From positions 92,990,001 to 93,054,000 of the forward strand of contig CM032231.1 in NCBI GenBank assembly GCA_019009955.1: a stretch of 64,000 nucleotides of DNA, written 5' to 3'. A program made the translations under genes and the position numbers. The stretch is from Riptortus pedestris (Eukaryota > Arthropoda > Insecta > Hemiptera > Alydidae). The notes under the pieces were generated by a model, which saw nothing but the letters and a program-made list of their open reading frames with translations, ran no database searches and had not been told where the DNA came from. Below, one piece after another: positions 11,698-23,889 of this stretch (positions within the stretch are counted from its first letter, which is position 1; the number at the start of each line of letters is the position of its first letter).

Positions 11698-11815
11698 AGC
11701 AGATTTCCCTTGAGGGAAATCAGCTATTGAGGTCGTACTCATGACGCGAGTTTCGAAAAATTTCTTCAAATGTCCATCGATCCTATCCAGGAAATGACGA
11801 AAATGAGGTCCGTTC

Positions 11816-11883
<68 letters not shown>

Positions 11884-12338
11884 CTGTTAACGCTCTAGCG
11901 GTCGCAACTTTCGTTTGATCGTTACCAAACTCGATATTTAAACGTTTTATGTAAAAATAAAGATCGAGTTCGTTAATGGCTGAAATCGGACCAGTGGGAG
12001 GGGGGGTTAAAGGGGAGTATGTTCGAAAATTCGAAATATCTCCGTTACTATACGTCGGATCGAAAATTATATAGAATCAATCTTATTGCAAATTACATTT
12101 ACTATAAATAGTGTTATATACATTTATTCTGTATCTTGAATATTAACCGAGATATTTGCATTTTTCTGTTTTCAGCTTCTGAGATGAGATAGGCTAACTT
12201 CGGGTCTAGTCGTGAATTTCCGTCAAGAGCTAGTTCGGGCCGTTCTCGTAACTGTTCGGCTCTCTATTCTGAAATTTCTCTATTGTAAAACATGACGTGG
12301 GAAATCTGCTTAGTTTACGCAGCCCCTGCGTGACGGAC
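11698..12338 (+). mobile_element. HINE-like element, complete, plus
   Basis: A clean 641 bp copy. AGCAGATTTCCC at 11698, (TA)n core 11820-11879, GTCTGTTAACGCTCTAGCGG block, G tract at about 11995-12007. The 3' half is of the CTTCTGAGATGAGAT type, then subterminal GGGAAATCTGCT, hairpin ACGCAG-CCC-CTGCGT and GACGGAC ending at 12338. It is flanked by T runs on both sides. Confidence 0.9.
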
Positions 12339-12984
12339 TTTTATCTTATAAGGCCAGGAGTTGCAACATGCCATTAAAAATTCATTTGTTGAACTCTCAT
12401 TTGTATTTCTCTCCTCCCAACTTGGAAGCAGTTTTCGATGAACACGGATAGTTTCTTCAAGATATAACCCAAATGGAGAAGAAGTATAGCGGAAAATGCT
12501 ATAAAATAATTGCTGCCACTGCATCGAGAGACATCTGATGAAGACTGTAAGGTTTTTTATTGATTTATAAAAAATATACACATTAACGAGACATAAATTT
12601 ATATTGTTTTCGGTATTAAATATTGTATTACTTGATATATCATTGTAATTAATCGTAAGAAAATAAGTAAATAAATTAAGTAAGCAAATAACAATATGCA
12701 TGCTATATCATTTTTTGAAAAACAATCGCCACTCTCAAAGATGGTGCCTGATAAAATTTTTAGATTCTTTAGATTCAAACTCAGCACACATGAAAATATA
12801 AAAATTGGAAAACTTTCTCTAGGGAGTGAAAAATTCTTTTTTTTTTTTGCAGAACAGTGAAATCGAATATGTCACATCAATTCAAATTCACCAGTTTCCC
12901 TTAATGATCTCATTAAAAAGGGCTTTCTTCCTCAAAAAATAAACGGCTTTTTCGCAAATTTCCCTTAACAGGAATCACCTTTTT
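12339..12984. other. No recognisable gene
   Basis: A minus-strand open frame over roughly 12345-12560 is uninterrupted for about 66 codons. It shows no family pattern I recognise, no start in context and no clear splice sites. The rest is AT-rich. Confidence 0.4.
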
Positions 12985-13085
12985 TTTATTTATTTATTCA
13001 CGTCCACTGTATGCTATTACGGGTTATCAACAGGTTACCACCGTTTGAAATTCCAACATTCTAAGACTAACCATTATTGATTATG
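12985..13085 (-). repeat. SINE fragment (tail part)
   Basis: A (TTTA)n tail at about 12983-12999 is followed by CACGTCCACTGTATGCTATT, then ACGGGTTATCAACAGGTTAC. The same order occurs at 21115, 29915 and 41960. It is the 3' body of the tRNA-derived SINE family, inserted in minus orientation; the tRNA-like head is missing. Confidence 0.6.
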
Positions 13086-13688
13086 AAAAAACACCACAGA
13101 GTGGTGATCAAGCATAAGTATAACGCTTAAAATCAAATTGTCTGGATAAACAAGTTTTATTGTCGTAAATAAATAATCTGCAAGAAAAAGAAAAAGTGAA
13201 ATGTCTAGTTTTGAAATGAGTCCTATTCAAACATTCTACATGAAGCTAGGAACCTTAAGATGATGGTTTTGTTTTAATCATTTCATCCATAAACATGCAA
13301 TAAGGTTGGTAAGACTATATTTGGTAAACCGAATAGTAAAATTATCACATGAGAGAATTTCAGAATTATAATTAAAAAAACTCGCGAGGTGTCTAGCAAA
13401 TTTAATTTAATTCTGTTTTCCTCCTGTGTCGCGAATGCTTAATTTTCTGCCTCTGCCTCATATTCATTTAACGAAACACATTTAAAAGGAAGACCTTTTT
13501 CCTCCTGGGAATTCCAATTTAGCCTTTTTGCACAACCCGGTTTGTAATCTAATGATTTTATTTAATTCAATTGTCTCTGTAGCTTAGCTTCTTACTGAAG
13601 AATACTTAATTTCCCAAAAAGAACTAAAATATTTTAATATTCAATATACCAGAGAAAATTGAATAGTAAACAAAAATCCTATTAAAAA

Positions 13689-14203
13689 GACCGTCACGAA
13701 GGCGCTGCGTTAATTAAGCAAATTTCCCAAGTGCGTCACGTATTTCTATTTATTTCAAAACGTAAAAGTTCAATGAGAACATTATTTAGTTTATAGACTT
13801 CAAATAAAATGCATCACAATATAACATTCTTTATGAAACTAGGAACATTATCACCACGTACACCTTATTGTTAACATGACATGAGTAGGAGTGTGGGTTT
13901 ATAGATGGCCAAAAACTAAAAAAAAAAAAAATATCTCGGTTAATAATCAAGATAGTCAAACAAAAAGTGTATAAAAAATTTCATAAAACGTTTAATATGC
14001 AATACGATTTCTTCTATGCAATATTTAATTCAACTCACAATAGCGGAGATATTAAGAATTTTCGATATATTCCCCCTATTAACCCCCCCCCCTGCTCTTT
14101 TCGTCATCTCCTTGGTAGGATCGATGAACATTTGAGGAAATTTTTCGAAATCCGAGTCATCAGTAGGACGTCAATAGCTGATTTTCCTTAAGACAAGTCT
14201 GCT
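13689..14203 (-). mobile_element. HINE-like element, reverse
   Basis: Starts GACCGTCACGAAGGCGCTGCG at 13689 and ends AAGTCTGCT at 14203. Middle blocks include GACATGAGTAGGAGTG, a TATCTCGGTTAATAATCAAG block and a C run at about 14085-14094. About 515 bp, with the TA core deleted. Confidence 0.8.
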
Positions 14204-15002
14204 AAAATACAAATAATTATTGCATCTAATACAATATTATTAAGCTAGGTTTTTTTTCAGTGTTATTACATTTCAAAATTGAAAACAAAATGTAATAAAA
14301 AGATTCAATCCAATTAATTATACTATTAGTAATACTTTTCAATTATGTTGCACTTGGACCACTTGGATATGGTATATTTGGTGACAAAACTCAGAATGTA
14401 AAATCCTTAGTTTACGATTAATGGGAAGGGAGGTTTCTTGTACATTGTTCGCCCCAATTAGCTCCTGTAGCTTTACATTTATAAAAAAGAATTAATTACA
14501 ATGATTTTCATCAGTGAAATCATGCTATAGAATCATATTTATAACATTATTATATGTACTTAATTTTCTTCTCTATTGTTATTTATGAAAGGACCAATAT
14601 CTCCTTCCTCAATCTTCTTATCTGATTTTTGGGAGAAACGTAATCGAACTGTACTGGTCTGAAGACACTGTGTATGAAAATCTCAATTGATTCAGGTCCG
14701 TTGAATGATAGATAAATAATACAATGATTGAAGAGCGGCCGATAGTGAACCACTTCCGTAAACAGTAATAAAAATGATATGTCGGCTGCCCTTGGCTTTT
14801 AGCGGATTCTAGGACATCGATTGCGAATTATCAGCTGAGATTACTGTTGATTTCTAACCTATCTTCAACAATCTCAGATTAAATATTTTATTTTGACCTC
14901 AATTCGGTCTTATTCAGAATGATGGACCAATGTTGGTCAATCTTCAGCTAAAGCCTGTTCAGATCCCATAACCAGAATATCTTGAAGAGAGAGGAATCCT
15001 TT

Positions 15003-15716
15003 CCCTAACTAATGCGAAAATATTCAAAATATCTTCGCAACTATGCTCCGAATCGAAAAATTGTATGGAATCAATCTTATTTCAAAAAACGTTTCCTATG
15101 AATTCTGTTACGTACATTTTCTTTCTATATTAAATATTAACCGAGATATTTACTTATTTTAGTTTTCGGCCATTAGTAAACCCCTTCTCCTCCTCAAGTC
15201 ATATAATAATATGCAGTTATATCACGAGGCACTTCATTCCAAGGTTATACAACAAATATGGCTTTAATTGAATTTTTACTTTGGTACATCCAAGCAAATA
15301 TTATGTGCTGATGTCATAAATTAAGATATTTCTTTACTTGAAAATGTTTATTTGATCTAAACCATACTCACTATATACTCATATACTATACTCATATAAT
15401 CGTTTCAGTAATGACTAAAAAAGATCATATTTGTTATTTGTTGAAATCGGAACTGGAATGATGAGGGGAATAGAGGGGAGGAATTTTAGAAAATTATAAA
15501 ACGCGTAAATATCGAATTTGACAAACGAAAATTGCGACCACTAGAGCGTTAGCAGAAACACACAGATATATATATATATAGATATATATATATATATATA
15601 ACCCCATTTTCGTCATCTCCTGGGTAGGATCGATCAACATTTGAGGACATTGTTTCGAAAATGTAGTGTGTTTGAGTACAAGCTCAAGAGCTCATTTCCC
15701 TCAAGGAAAATCTGCT
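15003..15716. repeat. Composite HINE-like debris
   Basis: The left part (15003-15370) is a plus-oriented internal piece (ATTCAAAATATCTTCGCAAC; TAAATATTAACCGAGATATT). The right part (about 15415-15716) contains a reverse-oriented end with a TA core at 15565-15600, CATCTCCTGGGTAGGATCGA and the terminus AAAATCTGCT. Opposite orientations meet near 15490, indicating rearrangement or nested insertion. Confidence 0.65.
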
Positions 15717-16291
15717 AAAAAGCAAAATACAAAATGAAGAAACAATAAAATTATTTATTTTTATATTCACTAGAGCATTACAATTGGACTTTAAATTAAA
15801 TATTCCGTAGGGAAATTCGATTGACTCTCTTTCCTTTTAATAATATCCATTAGTTTTCTTTCCTCTCGGGCAAATCAAGTTTTAAAGTCAGTGATCCAGA
15901 CTAGAGTTCACTCGGCATTTTCCAGTTGTTTTAAATCTTTCTTTATCTTACTCGCTTTTTCAGAGAGAAAAGATTTCTTTGCCTCAAACAAGTCTCCTTA
16001 TAAAAACTTGAAGCTTTATGTAGACAAAAGGAGCTTATTTTGCTCGAGGGTACTCAATGAGTGCTATAAAAACACTTAGCTCTTTGTCTAAAAATTCTCT
16101 GAAATGTTTAACAAAAGGAGTGAAAAAAATGCTCTTCCCGGGAAATGTACTAATCGTTTGGACAAAACCCTTAATTACCCGACATTTTATTTTATCAATT
16201 ATAATATAATGGGGTTTGTCTTGGCCCCCCCTTTACATTTTAGCATAACACCATGTTTCTAGTTTGTAACAAAATAGACTATATGTGTATG

Positions 16292-16298
<7 letters not shown>

Positions 16299-16341
<43 letters not shown>

Positions 16342-16357
16342 TATATACACACACACA

Positions 16358-16388
<31 letters not shown>
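16299..16388. repeat. (TA)n(CA)n compound microsatellite
   Basis: About 20 TA units run, via a few ACAT steps, into about 20 CA units. No terminal blocks of the HINE-like family adjoin it. Confidence 0.9.
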
Positions 16389-16906
16389 TTTTAGTATTAA
16401 AACAGATTCAAAATAAATAGGAACGCCCGGTGGTGGAATCATGAAAGCTATGTATTTTCGAGAAATTGGCTAAGTATTAAATACAATATCGACTGACTAT
16501 TGGGAGCATCCGTGGCCTTTGTTTTAATATTCCAGTAAGCCATTTCTATTTTCTGTTTGAAATATCCATTTATAATTTTTAAACTAATATCAAAAGTATA
16601 ATGGACTAAAGAATGGTAAACACCGCGGTAAATAATAACGTCACCGAAAGAGCAGTATTTTAGAATACTGACTTAACCACAAGATTGATTGAATAACATT
16701 TTTCGCTCTGACATAAGATTTTGATTTTTTTCTTTTTTTATACAACCTTCTCTAAACTTCCCCTCCCCAGCCCCCCACCCTCTTGACCGATGTCAACACT
16801 AGATCTACTTTAAGCAGGAAATAAGATACTTCATGATATTCTAGCTTATTGCAAGCGTGAAACAAGAATGGAAGTTTTCTGAAAGGTGCAGACTAATAAA
16901 TAATAA

Positions 16907-17825
16907 GTCTGTGACGCTCGTAAACTAAGCAGTTTTCGTACGTGCAGATATGAGTTACTAGTGATCTCATCTCACTACATATTCTGACTGAAAACCAGAA
17001 ATTTCGAATTACTCGCTTAATATTTGAGTTACGAAAAAATGTATAGCAAAACAATTGTAGTGCATGATTATTTTAAATATTTTTACAAGATTGCTTCAAT
17101 AATATTTTTCGATCCGACTCATAATAACGCAGATATTTTAAATTCCCCCTTTAAACCCCACTATTCGATGTCCAATTTCAGCCAATAACAAATTTAGTTC
17201 ATTATTGAATATGGTATAGATAAATTAAATATTTTCGAGACGAAACGCAAAACCTTAGTTGATGACGTCATCACACTATGAATTTATATGTTCCTCGCAT
17301 AATAAAGATCATTTAAAAACACTATTTGGTATTTAGGTTTAGACTAAAATGGTTTATGATATAACAGCTTATTGTTAATATGATATGAGTAGGAGTGGTG
17401 GTGGATCATGAAGGATGAAATCTAAAAAATCCAAATATATATGAGTTATTAGAGAAATAACGAATATGACAACATTGATAGGCAATTACATTTATAATAA
17501 GATTAGATTATACAATGTTTCGATCCGACATATAACAACGGTGATAATTAAAATATTAAAAATTTGCACTCTAAACCCCACCTCCGCCTCAGTCCGATTT
17601 CAACCTTTAACGAACTTTTATATCGATTTTTGTAATGATAAGACAAATATTGCGACCGCTAGAGCGTTAATAGACAAATATGCATATATGTGTATGGATA
17701 TATAAAATTTTAAACGGACATCATGTTCATCATCTCCTAGGTAGGATCGATGGATATTCGAGGAAATGTTTCGAAAATCACGTCATGAGTACAACATCAA
17801 TATCTGATTTTCGTAAAGGGAAAAT
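16907..17825 (-). mobile_element. HINE-like element, long form, reverse
   Basis: Starts with a damaged hairpin end (GTCTGTGACGCTCGTAAACTA). It contains two diverged versions of the internal module: 16981-17220 and 17405-17660 both run from a TGAAAnC block through TTTCGATCCGAC to a C-rich stretch. TGACGTCA lies between them at 17263-17270. It ends in a decayed AGCAG-type terminus at about 17825. Confidence 0.75.
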
Positions 17826-17951
17826 TATAGGGTATTGCATTTCCAATAAGATTGGTTATGTTACTTTTTTCGACCTGAGAGATATATCGATTTTTTATTA
17901 TTCTTCCATCTAAACTACTCCTCCACCTTGTCCTTTTACTTTTACGAAACG

Positions 17952-18003
<52 letters not shown>

Positions 18004-18043
18004 TACAACCGCAATAGCTGATTTCCCTCCAGGTAATTCAGCG
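17826..18043 (-). repeat. HINE-like terminal fragment, reverse
   Basis: A second reverse-oriented end abutting the previous element: TTGCATTTCCAATAAGATTG, TTTTTTCGACCTGAGAG, a (TA)n core at 17957-18000 and a worn terminus (GATTTCCCTCCAGGTAATTC) near 18043. Confidence 0.6.
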
Positions 18044-18044
18044 A

Positions 18045-19279
18045 AAACTAGGAGGTACCCTTTGTTTTTGTTATCCCAAATTTGATATACTGTGAGTTGA
18101 TTACTGCGTTAATTGATAACTAGTATTCCCAACTAAAATTCAGAGTATAGTATAAATACGAAATTCCTACAGTGAATCCATTGAGCGAGGCAGTGCTCTA
18201 TCAGTTAATTGAAGAGCGCCAGTTCTAGCCGACTGGTTGGCAAGCAATTTCCATTAAATGAGAGAAGGGACTGGGAGCACTGATTGCTCGCTGAGAAGAA
18301 GGATTATCCTTTATCCTGGCCAATGTAATTCCAGGATTAAGCACCGCCATCCAGGATATAATTCGGCAACCACAGTGTGAGTCTTCAGTCATTGCCTCTA
18401 GAACCCATTATAAACAAACAGATGTTTGTGTCTCCACGTTGTGGAATTTGAAAGATCTAGTTTTATGCTTGTAGATCCAATCCATTAAATTATATAAATT
18501 CACTTTATTACTTCCTCGAACGAAATAAAGCTTTGTAATCGCGAAAACTTTCGTTTTCAGATTTCATCCGAATCACATTTTGATTAGTTCCGGAGTGGGC
18601 TGTTCGTTTGGATGGGCTTCAATTGGTTACAAAAAAAGGGAATTTGGTATTTGTTTCATCAAAAATAAACTCAGCTGAGATGAACAAAAGTTGACTTTTA
18701 ATGACATGCCTGAAAGCAAACCTGTTTTCCAGCAAGATAACGCCACAATACATTCAGGAAAAATTATTAAAGACTGGTTTACTCGCAACACAATTGACAA
18801 ATTTGACTGGCCTGCTGTCTCCCCAGACCTGAAAATTACCGAAAAAGTTTGGGGAATTCTTTCAAGAAAGGTGTACTCTGAGTCAAGACAGTTCAGAACA
18901 ATCGACGAGTTGAAATCTGCAATTCTGGCTTCAATAGAAGAAATACCTCAAGAAACAAGCAAACAATTGTACGATTCATTACCAAACAGAATTTTCGAAT
19001 TAATAAATGGTGGTGGAGCGGCCACAAAATATTAAAATGAGTTTTATTAATTTTTACCCGAGAGCGTGTCTAACATTTTGACGAGCCTTAACTTGATTCG
19101 AAAATTTAAAAAAACAATGTATATATTTTTGGCTTGAGAACCCAAATACAAGCAGGCTGCTGATTAACTTCAGGTGAATGATGGATTATTGTATTACTGT
19201 TTTACGAGTAATTTGCAAAGATGGTAGGGTAGGGATAACAATTTATGAAGTGTGTCTAACATTTTGACACTGAGTGTAT
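18045..19279 (+). mobile_element. Tc1-like element, degenerate
   Basis: The right inverted end is GTGTCTAACATTTTGACACT followed by GAGTG (about 19251-19275). An internal variant of the same sequence lies at about 19067-19081. TTGTTATCCC near 18070 is the mirror of GGGATAACAA near 19230, which places the left end close to 18045, directly after a HINE-like terminus. The transposase gene inside is broken. Confidence 0.6.
18691..19035 (+). pseudogene. Tc1-like transposase, C-terminal part
   Basis: A 114-codon open frame encodes the end of a Tc1 transposase: FQQDNATIHSGKIIKDWFT, then a WPAVSPDLKITEKVWG block. The Asp of QQDNA and the Glu of ITEKVWG have 34 residues between them, the DD34E spacing of Tc1 elements. 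The tail ends near a natural stop. Upstream, 18230-18690 holds frame-shifted remains of the helix-turn-helix and the middle domain (for example LVFVSSKINSAEM around 18645-18685). The first catalytic Asp is not in an open frame, so the protein cannot be made intact. Confidence 0.85.
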
Positions 19280-19324
19280 GTGCATCGACTCTACCATAGG
19301 TGATGATGAAAATGAGGTCCGTTC

Positions 19325-19330
<6 letters not shown>

Positions 19331-19390
<60 letters not shown>
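19331..19390. repeat. (TA)n microsatellite with HINE-like edge
   Basis: The tract is preceded by GATGAAAATGAGGTCCGTTC, the block that always precedes the TA core in the HINE-like family, so a fragment of such an element lies just after the Tc1 end. Confidence 0.75.
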
Positions 19391-19661
19391 TTGAGGATTT
19401 CGGCTATCTGCTCCAGTGGTTGGAATTTTTGTTCTGCAAATTTTCAATGGAAATGCACCCATCTTCGTCAGGCATAAATTTGATTTGAATGGCTACTTCA
19501 ATTAATCATATGTTTTTTTATTTTATTTTATGTTAGTATGGCTTTCCACGTTTCAGAAAGTATAACACCGTCCACGCCGTTTATAGTATTTGTACTCTTA
19601 TTTATTTCTAGGGCTTCCAGGACTAATCTTTTTCCGAGGTGTTCCTCTCTGTGTAAAACCA

Positions 19662-19665
<4 letters not shown>

Positions 19666-19710
<45 letters not shown>

Positions 19711-19830
19711 TTACGTTATACTATATATATATATATATATATTATATATAATATTATGTTATATATATGTTATATTATATATAGTATTATGTTGTATATG
19801 GTATATTATATTATATATAGTATTATGTTA

Positions 19831-19867
<37 letters not shown>

Positions 19868-19930
19868 TATACTATATATATATAGTACTATATATATATA
19901 TATTATATTATACTATATATATATATATAG

Positions 19931-19972
<42 letters not shown>
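19666..19972. repeat. AT-only imperfect minisatellite
   Basis: Alternating TA tracts are separated by repeated TAGTATTAYGTTATA and TATTATATTATACTATATA motifs. Nearly every unit is self-complementary, so the tract could extrude cruciforms. The reading frames across it are repeat translation only. Confidence 0.85.
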
Positions 19973-19975
19973 TTT

Positions 19976-21114
19976 AGATTTAATTTCCTATACTTCTCGT
20001 CTATACAGCTAACTCTAATATTAACTGAATTATTTGCATTTTTCTGAAAAACTGACTGCACGCAAGAGTAACTTACCCATAGCCCAGAAATTTTGAGAAC
20101 TACTGCTAATAGTGGCACTGCTAGCAGCAGGCGAGATCGCCGTCTAATATATAGATGATGTTTTTAAGTATTTAAGAAATAATGGATTATTTGATGAAAT
20201 ATAAAAGCTATTAAATTGGTGCACGTTTAGGTGTGTGAGTTTGTGTGTGAATGAGTAAAAACACAGTTTTTTGGGAAGTCTGGGTGACTAGTAACTGTAT
20301 GATGTGACTGCATCTGTTATAAGTAATCATTATGTAAAATCATATATAGTAAACATTGTATTTGCAAAACAGAAGATTATAAATTTATCTCCTTCCAGTT
20401 TACGTCTTTAGATTTATTTTTTGTTGTTGTAATATTACAAATATTGTAGATTTATAATGTTCATTTTGTACATTTGTATTCTCTCTTGTATAAACATAAA
20501 TAGCAATTGTAGTGGCATCTAAAATAAATAAATGCATTTTAAAAAAAAAATACATTTTTCTCTTACTCGAATATTAATATTAGATATTTGAATATTTTTA
20601 GCTTTTGTACAAACATATCTCTTCTGCAAATGGGATTGTCTTTTCGAGCATCTCATTCACTAAACCTTACATTTTCACCTTAATTCGTTTTCTAATTACA
20701 TGAAACATGGAGAATAGTTGGTGTCAGATCCCTAGTGTGTGCAATACGTACTTTACAGTCCCCCAGTGTGATGGTTATTAAAGTTCTTATTTATCAGTAA
20801 GAAAGTTTAAATAAAATAAAAACTCACAGAACAATCCTAAACTGCGTATATAAATCGTAAAAGCTATCAGTTAGTACCGATTCTGATGCAATATAATAAC
20901 TAACAACTTTTTTTTTATGCGATTTTTATGCCATATGATGATGCAATAAGGAGTTGCATTATTCAACTTTTCTTCTGCTAGATTCATTATGCAATCATTA
21001 TTGTAGAAAATTCTTACTTAATAAACATCTATAGATTAAAATCTCGAAATTAAGCTTCGAATTTTTATCAGTTGGGGTAAAAGTAGTCACGCTTAATATC
21101 ACACATTATTTTTA
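19976..21114. other. No gene seen; possible LINE tail
   Basis: AT-rich. 20440-20550 ends in AAATAAATAAATGCATTTT plus a run of A, which resembles the 3' tail of a LINE. No coding remains were found upstream, so this stays tentative. Confidence 0.3.
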
Positions 21115-21290
21115 TTATAATTTATTAACGCCCGCTCTGTGCTACTATGGCTAATTATGACGGGTTACCTCTTACCGCTCTTTTCTAGCCATGGTGGGAA
21201 TTAGGATTCCATTTAATGAGTTCATCACTAAATATATTCCCACTCCACAGACAGGAATTAAAACACATTAAAAATGAAAAATTTGACAAT
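21115..21290 (-). repeat. SINE copy, minus
   Basis: Blocks in order are TTATTAACGCCCGCTC, TGCTACTATGGCTAATTATG, ACGGGTTACC, TAGCCATGGTGGGAATTAGG and AATGAGTTCATCACTAAATA. They align with the copies at 29915 and 41960. The tRNA-like head is truncated. Confidence 0.7.
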
Positions 21291-21510
21291 AGTATTTCAG
21301 CACTTATTATTTTGACTACGATGCCCAAGATGGCACCCAACAAGAATGCCTTGTCACAATACAATACATGAACTTAAGGAAAATCTGGTAGAAATGGTTT
21401 CTTTTCAGGGTCTACTGTCCCTAAAGTATGAACACTTCTATGATTGTGTTATTGGCAAGAGGTCTAGTACTCAGAATAAACTTGGAAAACCCCGTCGTTA
21501 CAAGATACGT

Positions 21511-22444
21511 GGGTGAATCAAATATAAACGAGACTTTTTTTTTTTTAAATTTATTTTAATTTTAAACGCAAAAAATAATATAGCTTATTTTTCTACATAA
21601 TCCCCTGACTTGGAAACACATTTTCCCCAGAGGATATGTAGCTTTCCAATTCCTTCCATGTAGAAAGATGCAGGTCGTGTCTGCAGCCAATTGCGCAATA
21701 GGCTTCAACCTCACCATCACTGTCGAATCTTTGGCCTCCTAAAGCTTCCTTGAGAGGGCCAAACACATGAAAGTCACAGGGTGACAGGTCTGGACTGTAA
21801 GGAGGGTGTTCCAGTGTCTCCCACCCCAGTTGCTCCAATTTTTCCCTAGTCATGGCTGCTGTATGGGGGCGAGCATTGTCATGGAGAAGAACCACTTCTC
21901 TGATCGGTGCGTCTCGTCATTTGCGGCGATATGCAAGTCGGACGTCACTGAAAATGTCGCAGTAGTAGGCTGCATTAATTATCCTGCGCTCATGCAAAAA
22001 ATTGAGGTACAGCAAACCACGCTGGTCAAAAAAAACGGTAGCCAAAACCTTGCTTGCTGACAATCGTGACTTGGCTTTCACTGGTCCAGGTTCTCCTTGT
22101 TTTCTCCAATCCATACTCCCTTGTTTAGACTCTGGGGTGTAGTGGTGCACCCAAGTTCTGGCTCGCGAAAGTGTCTTTTCCCCAACTATGCAGTCAATCT
22201 CCTCAAGATTTCGGCCGGTTTTACGCCTTCTGCGGCGAGATACTTAATTACGACACGTTGCGCAGTCGACAGGGGTACCTCTTCCTCCGACATCGTCACG
22301 GTGGACAACGAGACGATCGAGGTGGCGAGATCACGTGCTTCCCCTACTCCTGACTAACCTACCCAACAACAAAAAAGGCGGGAACGTTCTCCCACCACTA
22401 CTGTGCCCGAAAGACGAAAAGTCTCGTTTATATTTGATTCACCC
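21511..22444 (-). mobile_element. Mariner-like element with perfect 28-bp TIRs
   Basis: Left end GGGTGAATCAAATATAAACG... (21511-21538) and right end (22417-22444) are exact reverse complements over 28 bases. At 934 bp the element is shorter than a full mariner (about 1.3 kb), because the middle of the transposase gene is deleted. TA flanks the right end, but I do not see the matching TA on the left. Confidence 0.9.
21593..22295 (-). pseudogene. Mariner transposase, internally deleted and frameshifted
   Basis: On the minus strand the gene starts near 22293 with MSEEEVPLSTAQRVVIKYLA, part of the N-terminal helix-turn-helix. After about 35 codons a stop and a jump follow: most of the second DNA-binding helix and the linker are missing. 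It resumes with HHYTPESKQGSMDWRKQGEP, KVLATVFFDQRGLLYLNFL and then HDNARPHTAAMTREKLEQLG, followed by HPPYSPDLSPCDFHVFGPLK. Asp of HDNA and Asp of SPCD have 34 residues between them, the DD34D spacing of mariner. A frameshift after the RFDSDGEVEAY block scrambles the end. Not functional as written. Confidence 0.88.
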
Positions 22445-22634
22445 TAGTACTACGAAAGAGAAGTCCTGTGGTTTTGGGGAGTACACCTTCCTGCTTGTAC
22501 TAGAAATGATTAACTGTTGACGAGTGAAGTGGATCTAAGTGTTAAAATGGATGATGGGACCAGATGTAACTACGCATGATAGAAATTACTCGTATACGAC
22601 AGCCGCCAACTTTGGCGGAGTTATTAAAATATGT

Positions 22635-23220
22635 GTCCGTCACACAAGGGCTGCGTAAACTAAGAAAATTGCCCACTTGCTGGTATAACGCACTTATGAT
22701 TTCACCTTACCACATTTTCTATTTATCAGTAAAAAACCGATGAGTAGTAGGGGAGAGAGGAGGAGGGAAGGTGTTATTAAAGGCTGAAAAAAATACAAAT
22801 ACCTCGTTTATTACTTGAGTTACGAAAAAATGCATAAAACAAAAATTGGTAACATCAATAGTTTAAGAAGATTGATTCTATAACACTTTACGATCCAACT
22901 TATTATAACGATGCTACTTTGTACTTTCCTAATCCCCCCTCTCTAAACACCCACTATCCCAGCTTAGATTTCAGCCAATAATTAATTTGATCTTTAGTGT
23001 AGACTGAACCGGTTAAATACCGATTGTGATATAGATCCAAATAACATTTTCGAGTGAAGAACGTAAAGTCTTAATTGATGACGTCATCACACAATGAGTA
23101 CGTATGTGTTTCGCACAATGGAAGTTTCTTGAAAACAATATTTGGTATTTAAGCTTCGAATAATGTGGTTTACTATCTACCAGAGTATTGTTTATGTGAC
23201 ATGAGAGAAAATATTTATTA
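22635..23220 (-). mobile_element. HINE-like element, long form, truncated, reverse
   Basis: Starts GTCCGTCACACAAGGGCTGCG at 22635. It carries the G-rich tract read as GGGGAGAGAGGAGGAGGG, the TTGGTAACATCAATAGTTTA block, a C-rich stretch at about 22933-22953 and TGACGTCA at 23079-23086. It is lost after about 23220, so the TA core and AGCAG end are absent. Confidence 0.75.
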
Positions 23221-23889
23221 GTTTGAAAAAGTGGACTGATTTGAGTAACGTTTTCATTTGAAGAGCTAAATATACCGCGGGTCAGATTGGATGTACATCA
23301 CTGCAAATCCAGGGTTACAGATTGGTGGCCTAAAATCGACAAATTTTAATTAAAATAATTGAATTTCCTTCGAAATTCACTCCGCCGAATTTATATTGAA
23401 ACATGTTTTTGGGCTAGGATCGAGTGCACTCAGGCAATATGAAATACCGTTGTTTTTAATTAAAATTCCACTTCGTATCCTCAAACCCTACAACTAGTCG
23501 AAATATGACTTTTCCCTCTGGAATTCCTCTCTACGGAATCCGCGGGTAAAACCCCTTTGCTAGAGTTTTGAATAAAAATGATAACTTTGAAGCATCAGAG
23601 GTTTTCGGTCTATTTCCATAGCGCTCTCTTGCAATTCCCCAAGCATAAAGCCCACTCCCACTTTTCGGAATCACTTCAATAATAATTCCCTTGGTACACT
23701 CGAAGTTGGATCCCCTACTAACTACAGAATATTCACAGAATAAATAAATAATAAAAAATAAAACCTTTATTTGTACATACATAAATATCACAGATCGTGA
23801 AAATATCATCATTTATTCGTTTCAATACTTTTAGTACAAATTCAACTTGAAGTTGAGGTCTTTATAGTTCATTATAATTTTCGTGTGCA

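Noticed and set aside
23531..23812. Minus-strand open frame of 93 codons (PKSGSGLYAWGIARERYGN)
   Set aside because: Locally balanced composition, but no recognised family, start context or splice sites; could be transposon debris.
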